DNA from: Adineta steineri
Taxonomy: Eukaryota > Rotifera > Eurotatoria > Adinetida > Adinetidae
Direction: 5' to 3'
NCBI GenBank assembly: GCA_905250115.1
Contig: CAJNOI010000045.1
Span: forward strand, 62,001-126,000
Length of the DNA: 64,000 bases
Shown here: positions 56,351 through 64,000 of the stretch, in pieces
How positions within the stretch are numbered: the stretch's first letter is position 1
Layout of the letters: every line of letters begins with the position of its first letter
Translations under genes and position numbers: made by a program
The notes under the pieces: generated by a model
What the model saw: the letters and a program-made list of their open reading frames with translations, nothing else
What the model was told of the DNA's origin: nothing
Databases searched by the model: none

Positions 56351-57295
56351 GGTATATTCTTCTCATTAAAAATCTCAATAAAATCCTCATACATTTGTAT
56401 TTTATTGACTGTTGATAATCCACTTTCATTTTTTGCTAAAAGTTCGATTAATGATGTCCATTTTAAATAAATATGAACAAGTAAAAGCATTGATCCATCA
56501 TATAATCGATCATTAACTATTTTCATTTCATCATCTAAATATTTTTTTACTTTTTTTTTTCAAAAAAAGAAAATAAATAAACAAACTGAGAAATCGAAGA
56601 AAATAACAAATAAACATATGTGGAGTAAATTGAGGAAATCTATGATCAATTGTTGTTAATATATCAATTTCAGTTTCATTTAATTGTTCACGAGTTAATC
56701 GTATTGTTGTTAGATTTGAGTCCATACGTGCAAGTTCATTAAAATATTCGATCAAACGAGATGTATCAATTGATCGATCCTACATAAATAACAACAAAAT
56801 TTTCATTATTATTCGATAGAATAATTAAAACAATAACAACACATACACATATTTGTGTTGCAAGTTGAAAACAAGCAGTAGCAATCAAATATTTATCTCT
56901 AACATATTTTTCTTTTATTAATTCGTATTGATTTTGAAATTGATTTGAATCTTTAGAAATTGAACTACAAGCTTTGATCATTGAACAAACCAAATATCTT
57001 TGAAAAAAAAGAAACAAAGTATACTAATGTTTAGAAAGAAAATATTTTGAGAGAGACTTATTCAATAATTCAACTGAAGTAAAAAATACATGATCATCAA
57101 ATTCAACTTGATATGTTAACATATAAAAGAATGAAGTCATTATTTTATTACAAAACTAAAAATAGAGGAAATATAAAAGTAAAACTTCAAATAAGAAAAA
57201 AGAACTTGTTTTACTGAAAGTGATCGATGAGAATTAAGTTTATAATCATTCTTACAATTTGTAATAAATAGTTTTAAATATTCACATTCAATCAT
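55942..57295 (-). CDS. Unrecognised multi-exon conserved protein
   Basis: At least six exons on the minus strand, starting probably at ATG 57295 (MIECEYLKLFITNCKNDYKL) and ending at 55942 (MMMTYSSP). Readable pieces, in order: FCNKIMTSFFYMLTYQVEFD; RYLVCSMIKACSSISKDSNQ; IEYFNELARMDSNLTTIRLT with EIDILTTIDHRFPQFTPH; DRLYDGSMLLLVHIYLKWTS with GLSTVNKIQMYEDFIEIFN; DPLLLGSATILAASKMFCHG; NLLGIDPMRIYMAQFFAEEV. The helical, intron-rich character suggests a conserved cytoplasmic scaffold or helical-repeat protein, but I cannot name it. No signal peptide or catalytic motif is visible. Confidence 0.6.
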
Positions 57296-57798
57296 TATTA
57301 AATAACAACAAAATAATATCTAACGACGATTTGAAATTTCGCACATTTTTTTTCTTGAAGATAAATTTTCTTGATCATTTATGCAAAATGTCAACTAGTG
57401 ACAAATTAAATTATCAGGTATTCGATAAGATCTTTTAACCAATCACTGTTCAATTTCAATACATGAACATCAATTCCGTTCGCATTTGCAACATGAATAA
57501 GACACAATAAGAATGTGAATATTGAGAAACTCTATGATTCTGATTAAATGAAATAATTGACTCTATTATTATTCTGCTTATACTTCATACAATTTTCAAT
57601 ACTAAATTTCATGTCTAGAATATCTTTTGATGAATATAATACTGTCATGCATCTATTTTCACACGCACATTCACCCGTAAGTATGGTTAAATGGTAATAG
57701 ATATAATACTAAAATATATTTTTTTATTGCTAATCATTTATTTTTAAAAGATAAATTTTTCTAAAGCTATCTCATAAAGTTAAAATAGAAATAAATAG
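57296..57798. other. Intergenic
   Basis: AT-rich. The block AAATTTTCTTGATCATTTATG near 57362 recurs near 59967, each followed by AATG(T/C)CA-CTAGTGACAA, so a short dispersed repeat flanks the alcohol dehydrogenase gene on both sides. Confidence 0.5.
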
Positions 57799-59201
57799 TT
57801 ATTTGAATGCATTTAACATATCAAGAACAAAGCGATATTTCACATCGGATTTGACTGTTCGATCATAAGCTGTTTTAATTGTTTCTGGCGTTGCTTGAAT
57901 CTTTTCAATATCACATACAATATTATGTTTACCACAAAAATCAAGCATTTCTTGAGTTTCTTTCATTCCACCAATATTACTTCCAGTAATTATTGGTCGT
58001 TTCATTATAAGTGGAAATGCTCCAATTTCAAGTGGTTTAGGTGGTGCTCCAACTCTAAAAATATGAAATAGATTAATGAATGTGTACATAATATATATAT
58101 AACAAATAATACATACAAACAATATACTCCTTCAAATTTCAATAAGTCAATCAAAGCATTAACATCATGAGGGGCTGATACGGTATCAATAATTAAATCT
58201 AATGAATTTGCAGCTGTTTTCATTTGTTCTTTATCTTTTGAAACAAGAAATGCTTTAGCACCAAGTTTGATTGCATCATTACGTTTCGATTCAGAAGTTG
58301 AAATGACAGTAACATGAGCACCCATAGCTGCACCGAGTTTAACTCCCATATGACCTAAACCACCAAGACCAACAACTCTAAAATAATGATATTAATAATC
58401 GATATAATTAAGAATAATGCTAAATCAATACCCTATTCTTGAATCTTTTCCAACATTGTATTGTCGTAATGGTGAATAAGTTGTAATACCTGCACAAAGT
58501 AATGGTGCTGCTGCATCTAATGGTAAATTATTTGGAATTTTGCAAACAAAATGTTCTTTAACAGTAACTAAATTGGAATAACCTATAATAAACAATAGAA
58601 AATAAATGAATACAATATTTATATAACAATGGATTTACCTCCATGTGTTGGTGTTACTTTGTCAAGTTCAGTACTTCCATATGTATAACAGACGTCAGGA
58701 CAATGTTGTTCTTTGTGTTTTTTACCTAAATATTTTGAACAATAAAAAAAGATAAGTGATAAAATTGACTATAACATACAAGGCTCGCATTTGAGACATG
58801 TATCAACAACACAACCAACACCAACATGATCACCTACACTAAAATGTTTGACACTTGAACCGACTTGTTCAACAACACCAGTGATTTCATGACCTGGTAC
58901 TAATGGATATGTTTCTTTTTTCCATTCGTTATACACATGATGGATATCTGAATGACAAATACCACAATAATGAATACGAATGACAACATCATCGACTCGA
59001 GGTGTTCGTCGTTCGAAATCAAATACTTTGAATGGAGAATCATCAGCAAAAACAGCATATGCTTTAGCAGGAATTGTATTATTTCTAAACAAAGTAGAAA
59101 ATATTATTATCTTTAAGCATTCAGTTTGATCAATCTTTTTTTTTAAGTTCTCTCACAAACTCTTTATTTGATAGTATATATACTTACTGTGCTGGAGACA
59201 T
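57799..59201 (-). CDS. Zinc-dependent alcohol dehydrogenase (cinnamyl-alcohol/YahK type), 6 exons, 357 aa
   Basis: NADP(H)-linked aldehyde/alcohol oxidoreductase, cytosolic. Exons: 59188-59201 (14 nt), 58780-59084, 58639-58725, 58432-58582, 58117-58377 and 57799-58054; all GT-AG, with the joined frame open. The catalytic zinc site is GICHSDIHH and PGHEITG; the structural zinc loop [15 protein letters not shown] has the four-cysteine spacing and is rebuilt across an intron. [20 protein letters not shown] supplies the third catalytic-zinc Cys. The Rossmann glycine motif is [13 protein letters not shown], followed by STSESK, which favours NADPH. Length and motif order match bacterial YahK and plant cinnamyl alcohol dehydrogenases. 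That type is rare in animals, so ancient transfer is possible, but the introns show it is well settled. Confidence 0.93.
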
Positions 59202-60193
59202 TATTTAAATAACGATGAAGTGTATTGAAGTTGTTATATAGATATTGTTAAGAAGAGTGACTTTTCTTCGACGATACAACACTATTTATATCTAATTTTT
59301 GCATCGTCACCGTGCATGTTATTCTCTATATTTGTCTATCACATAGCTTTTTCTTTTCTCTTTCTATCCACATCTATGGTTGAAAGGTTATATATTTGCA
59401 TCGTGTCAAGCGATTCTCTCTGAATCTAAAAGGGACAATGAGGACATTTACATAGTATAAATGGAAGAAAAAGTATGCACTTCTAGTACGTCTAGCGGAA
59501 TGTACGTTTTCGTACGAGAAGAACATATGAAATGTTACTTTTAAAAATAAAACTGCTTTATTTTATCATGATATTGTACATTGTATCCATATCAATATTT
59601 CTCAAAACAAAAGTTGCTTAAAATCTCAAATAACAGTCGACAAAATTGTGTACTTTCATATGATAGTTTTAAATAATTGATTCGATACTTTAGAATAGAT
59701 TGCAATGTACCTGACATATCATGATTTATCATTCAGTTTCATATTTTCAGAAAATATCAGCATTTGAAGTATATGAAGTTTAAAATAGAAAAATTGTCTT
59801 TACTGTTTATCATCGTTTAGGATATTCTACCTAACAAAATGTTATAAAATAAGACATAGTTTTGCAAAGAAATCATTCAACTTTTTAATTTATTAAAAAA
59901 ATAAATAAAAAAATAAATAGAAAATATAAAAATAAAATTCGAAATAAATAATTTCTAACGATGTAAAATTTTCTTGATCATTTATGTCAAATGCCATCTA
60001 GTGACAAGTGGATGCTCATTCGAGAAAATGTTTTAACCAATCAGAAGACGTTATTGTTTACTACATAAACTGAATCCTGTTTGGCTCATGCATTCATTTC
60101 TTTATTCTGACACAACGAGTAAGTCATATTCAACGATTTTTTGTCTTAAACCACACTCTTTTTCACATTTAGACTTTTTATTCAGCGACAATC
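59202..60193. other. Intergenic between ADH and SPT5 (divergent promoters)
   Basis: The two genes are transcribed away from each other. 59960-60010 carries the second copy of the short dispersed repeat noted at 57362. A TTCATTTCTTTATTCTGACA segment near 60091 lies in the likely SPT5 leader. No gene supported. Confidence 0.5.
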
Positions 60194-63100
60194 ATGAGCG
60201 ATACTGAAGATGTACGTTATTATTTGCCTGAAACATTTATTTTTAGTGGTGTTTTTTGTTTTGTTTATGACAGCGTAAAGGAAAACGAAAAGTATCTGAT
60301 GACGAAGATGAAGAAGTTGACGAAGAAGAAGATGAAGAAGAACAAGAAGATGACGAAGTGAGATTTCGATTATTTTACTTACTAAATATTTTTATGTTTC
60401 TCTTATAGGACGAAGATGATGAAGACGAAGAGGTATATTTTTATTCTGAAAAATGTGGGAATCTATACTCTTCTGTTATGACATGATAAATATCGTTGAT
60501 GTGAAGATATAAAATCAGTAGACCTCGAACATTTTAAATACTAACAGAATATTTTTTCTCATACCAAAGCTTTCAAAGTCTACTGATTCATATCATCGAT
60601 ATTTACATTGATCAACAAAGAGATAGAATAAAACTCGTAAATAAAATATTGATTTTGAAATAACAATTTAGGATGATGATGATGAAAGTTCAAGTCGAAG
60701 AAAGAGAGAAGGTCATCAACAAAAACGAAAGAAGAAAAAAATATCTGGAAAACAATTTATTATTGCTGAAGCTGGTTTGATAGAATTGTTATCTATTGAT
60801 ATTTATTTGAATTATTCTATTTATAGATGTCGACGAAGATGAAGAAGAAGAAGATGAAGGAGATGAACCTGAAGATGGTTTTGTTGAAACAGATATTCCC
60901 GATACAACAGCTGCAGATATGTATCGAGCTGGACGATCAAAATTTCCAATAGCACAAGAGTTTGTTCTATTTTTTGTTTTCAATATTTTTTTAACTTTTT
61001 TGATTTATATAGAGAAATGGATCCAGTTGAATTGGAAAAATATTTCAAAGACCGTTATGGTCGAAAAGATCCAAGAGGCCGTGGAGAACACGATGACGAT
61101 TATGATGATGATCAAGTTCCTGATGAAATAACACAACAAAGTTTATTACCTGATGTTAAATCACCTAATCTATGGCCTGTTAAATGTCGAATTGGAGAAG
61201 AAAGACAGACAGCTTTATTATTGATGAGAAAATTTCTTGCATTAGAAAATGATGAAAAAGTAAATATAAATAATTCTCTCTATCGAGATAGAACATCGTC
61301 TAATTGAATAAGTATCCGTTAGGAGAAAATGTTAGATTTTATTCATTGAAATCTGTATATTTTTTCATCTAAAGGCATTACAAATAAAATCAGTTATTGT
61401 TAAAGAAGGTGATCGTGGTTATATTTATATTGAAGCATTTAAATCTAATCATGTCAAAGCAGCATGTGATGATATTCGTGCATTAAATGTTCAAAATCTT
61501 CAAATGGTTCCAATTAAAGGAATGACAGATATACTACGTGTTGTTAAAACAACTTATGGAATAAAAAAAGGTTCATGGGTACGTGTTAAACGTGGAATTT
61601 ATCGAGATGATCTAGCTAAAGTTGAACAATGTGATATGGGACAAAATTTAGTGACACTTAAATTAATACCACGAATTGATTATGCAAAAAAACGTGGTGG
61701 ACCACGTGGTGGTTCAAGCGATCAAAGTGGTATTGTACCTGAATCAAATCAACCATTTAAGAAAAAAAATCGTTTTGCATTTAAACGCCCACCACCAAAA
61801 TTATTCGATGAAACAGCTGTCGAGTAAGGATTTCAAGAAATATTTATTTGTTTTTTTTATCGTGATCATTTCAGAGCTGCCGGTGGTCAAATTAAAAGAG
61901 ATTATGAATATCGATCATTTGAAGGTGGAAAATATGATGAAAAAGGTTTTCTTATCAAAAACTTTCCATTACAAGCTGTTGTAAGTTGAGATTTTTAATA
62001 ATAGAATATTCATTCTGTCTAGAAAATAGTCATAATTCTAATATACGAGAGAGATATTCAATGTAGTAGTATAATTACTTCTAATAGATTAAATTTTTAG
62101 TCAGCCGATGGTATAAATCCAAGTATAAGTGAATTAGATAAATTTGAAGAAACAATCGATGGACCTGAAAGCAATATTTCAATAAATAAATCAAAAGCAT
62201 CAAAAAATGATCTGCTATCATTTGCACCAGGTGATCAAGTTGAAGTATGTGAAGGTGAATTAATTAATTTACAAGGTACAATTGTTGGTATTGATGGTGA
62301 TTCAATTCGAATATTACCAAAACATGAAGCATTAAAAGATGAAATACCATTTAAAGCAAATGAATTAAGAAAATATTTTTCTGTTGGTAATCATGTTAAA
62401 GTTTTAAATGGACGATATGAAGGTGAAACTGGAATGATCGTTGGTATTGATGGAATTAAAGCTATTGTTTTAAGTGATGGTACTAAAGATGAAATGCCTG
62501 TTAGAACATCGGATCTTCAAATATGTAAAGAAACAGCAACTGGTGTTGATTCATCTGGACAATTTCAATTAAAAGATTTAGTTAATATTTCGTATGTTTA
62601 TTTATTTATTTAGATTTAGAGAATAAATTTTATTTTATTTTTTTAGTGCAGATAAAGTTGGTGTTATTGTTCGAATTGAAAAAGAACGTTTACATGTATT
62701 AACTATGGATGGAAAGACTCAAGTTGTTCCAATACAATCAGTAACAAAAAGAAAAATTAATAGAAATGCAACTGCACTTGATTCACAAAATAATAATTTA
62801 AATTCTGGAGATATTGTCAATGTTGTTGATGGACCAAATTCAGTAAAATATTGTTTATAATAGATTTATTCATTTTCTTTTCTTTTAAAGAATCGTCAAG
62901 GACAAATTAAACATCTTTATCGTCATTTTGTTTTTATATTTTGTCGAACATTAACTGAAAATAGTGGTATATTTGTAGCAAAAGCAAGAAATCTATTATT
63001 AGCTGGTGGAACATCAAGAATTTCATCATCACCATCAATGCCAGTTAATGCTCCTTATATGTCACCGAGAACTATGGGAACACCATCACCACATACATCA

Positions 63101-64000
63101 ACATCATCAGCTGGTGGAGGTAGTGGTGGTTCTTCATCAATACATTCTAATAGTCCATCAGCTGGTTCTCGAACACCAAATTCAGGTGGAGGTGGAGCAA
63201 TGAAAGCACCGTTTTCCGCAGTTAATAATATTCGTCGTGATACGGCTTTAATTGGACAAACTGTTCGAATATCTCAAGGACCATATAAAGGTTATGTTGG
63301 TATTGTTAAAGATGCAACTGAATCAACATGTAAAATTGAACTTCATGCAAAATGTCAAACAATTACGGTTGATAGAAATCGTATTGTATCAACAACGTAT
63401 GTTTTTATTCTAAAATATTACCGAATAGAAATATTGATGCATTCATTTAAACTTAGTCATAGATTTTTTTACAGTAAAAAAGATATTCTATTTGTTTCAA
63501 GAGTTTGTTAGAATCTCTTTTTCCGAATTTCTAGCATAAAATCAAAATCTCATTGTTAGTTTCAATAAACGAATTACTATAATAAATTTTGATTTATATA
63601 TTTAGAAATGTTCCACGTCAACCAGGTGAAATGTCTCATTATTTTACAACACCACTTCATGGTTCACAAACACCATCATATGCTGCTTTTGGTTCACGTA
63701 CACCTATGATTGGAAATCAAACACCAATGCATGATGGTTCACGAACACCCCATTATGGAAATATGGTTTGTCTATAAAAAAAATAAAACAAAAGGAAAAA
63801 TTTCATTTATTTAGACACCTCGTCATGATGGTTCAATGACTCCACATGCTCATGGCGGTGCATCAGCATGGGATCCAACGTATGCAACAACACCTCGGTT
63901 AGTTTATCTATTTATTTATTTATTTGTTTATATCTATTATTTAATATAGAGTTGATTATGATGATGATGATGGTCCATCACCATTTGCAACATTAAATCC
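60194..64000 (+). CDS. SUPT5H: Transcription elongation factor SPT5 (3' end beyond window)
   Basis: With SPT4 forms DSIF, which controls RNA polymerase II pausing and processivity. The start MSDTED lies in an 18-nt exon at 60194-60211. Exons from 60274, 60409 and 60672 encode the acidic N-terminus ([20 protein letters not shown]). [19 protein letters not shown] precedes the NGN domain from [23 protein letters not shown] domains follow: [80 protein letters not shown]. The C-terminal repeat region has GSQTP, GSRTP, NQTP and GSRTP units, targets of CDK9 in the family. More than ten GT-AG introns are used. It continues past the right edge. Confidence 0.93.
60487..60605. repeat. Imperfect inverted repeat in SPT5 intron 3
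   Basis: The left arm from 60487 (TAAATATCGTTGATGTGAAG, ending AATCAGTAGACCT) pairs with the right arm 60577-60605 (AGTCTACTGATTCATATCAT, ending CGATATTTA). The loop is about 50 bases. It could be a MITE-like insertion or an intronic RNA hairpin. Confidence 0.6.

Noticed and set aside
61676-61984. 102-residue frame overlapping SPT5
   Set aside because: Shadow of the SPT5 exon in another frame, reading across an intron.
63006-63203. His-rich 65-residue frame
   Set aside because: Out-of-frame reading of the SPT5 Ser/Gly-rich linker.

Overview
This is AT-rich eukaryotic nuclear DNA with short GT-AG introns (many of 45-75 bases). It most likely comes from a bdelloid rotifer (Adineta/Rotaria type). 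The reasons are the mix of animal genes (SPT5, cytosolic isoleucyl-tRNA synthetase, an XPR1-type SPX-EXS protein, rhodopsin-like receptors) with families typical of bdelloids: arginine ADP-ribosyltransferases fused to kinesin-light-chain TPRs, F-box/leucine-rich genes, FG-GAP solenoids, a plant/bacteria-like GH19 chitinase, and scattered TGTGGG/GGTGTG-like tracts. The assignment comes from gene content, not from a search. Two runs of exactly 100 N (33131-33230, 47851-47950) are scaffold gaps, and each cuts a gene.

Layout. 1-2052: 3' part of a single-pass membrane protein whose Thr/Ser stalk is built from tiny exons. 2485-2802: small unknown protein. 3484-5673: ART-TPR gene, visibly richer in GC. 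6418-7222: RNase T2. 8221-11170 and 22853-24735: three copies of a locus for a secreted eight-cysteine protein, with shared promoter, intron and flanks; the third copy is frameshifted. 11866-13654: F-box gene. 14677-15606: secreted or GPI-anchored cysteine-rich protein. 15607-19790: long gene-poor stretch with a 28-base tandem repeat. 19791-22369: XPR1-like phosphate exporter. 25145-30015: two paralogous receptors. 31335-33130: 3' part of isoleucyl-tRNA synthetase. 34051-35081: ART pseudogene. 35655-36617: membrane-anchored RNase H-like protein. 38217-39500: type II membrane fucosyltransferase-like protein. 41043-42116: FG-GAP/VCBS protein. 42472-43145: PAN-like secreted protein. 44933-45488: inverted pair of tRNA-Lys(CUU). 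46048-47082: GH19 chitinase. 47291-48570: truncated sirtuin-like gene and a duplicated gene fragment on either side of a gap. 49630-51350: gene fragments and a reverse-transcriptase relic. 52358-53308: third receptor. 55031-57295: two adjacent unrecognised gene pieces. 57799-59201: zinc alcohol dehydrogenase. 60194-64000: SPT5, running off the end.

The genes do not form one pathway. Housekeeping genes (IleRS, ADH, XPR1, SPT5) are interspersed with accessory, broken and probably transferred genes, telomere-like tracts and a retroelement relic, as in dynamic or formerly subterminal parts of bdelloid chromosomes. The most distinctive content is the eight-cysteine secreted family with its fixed promoter spacing, the symmetric micro-exon stalk and the membrane-tethered RNase H-like protein.
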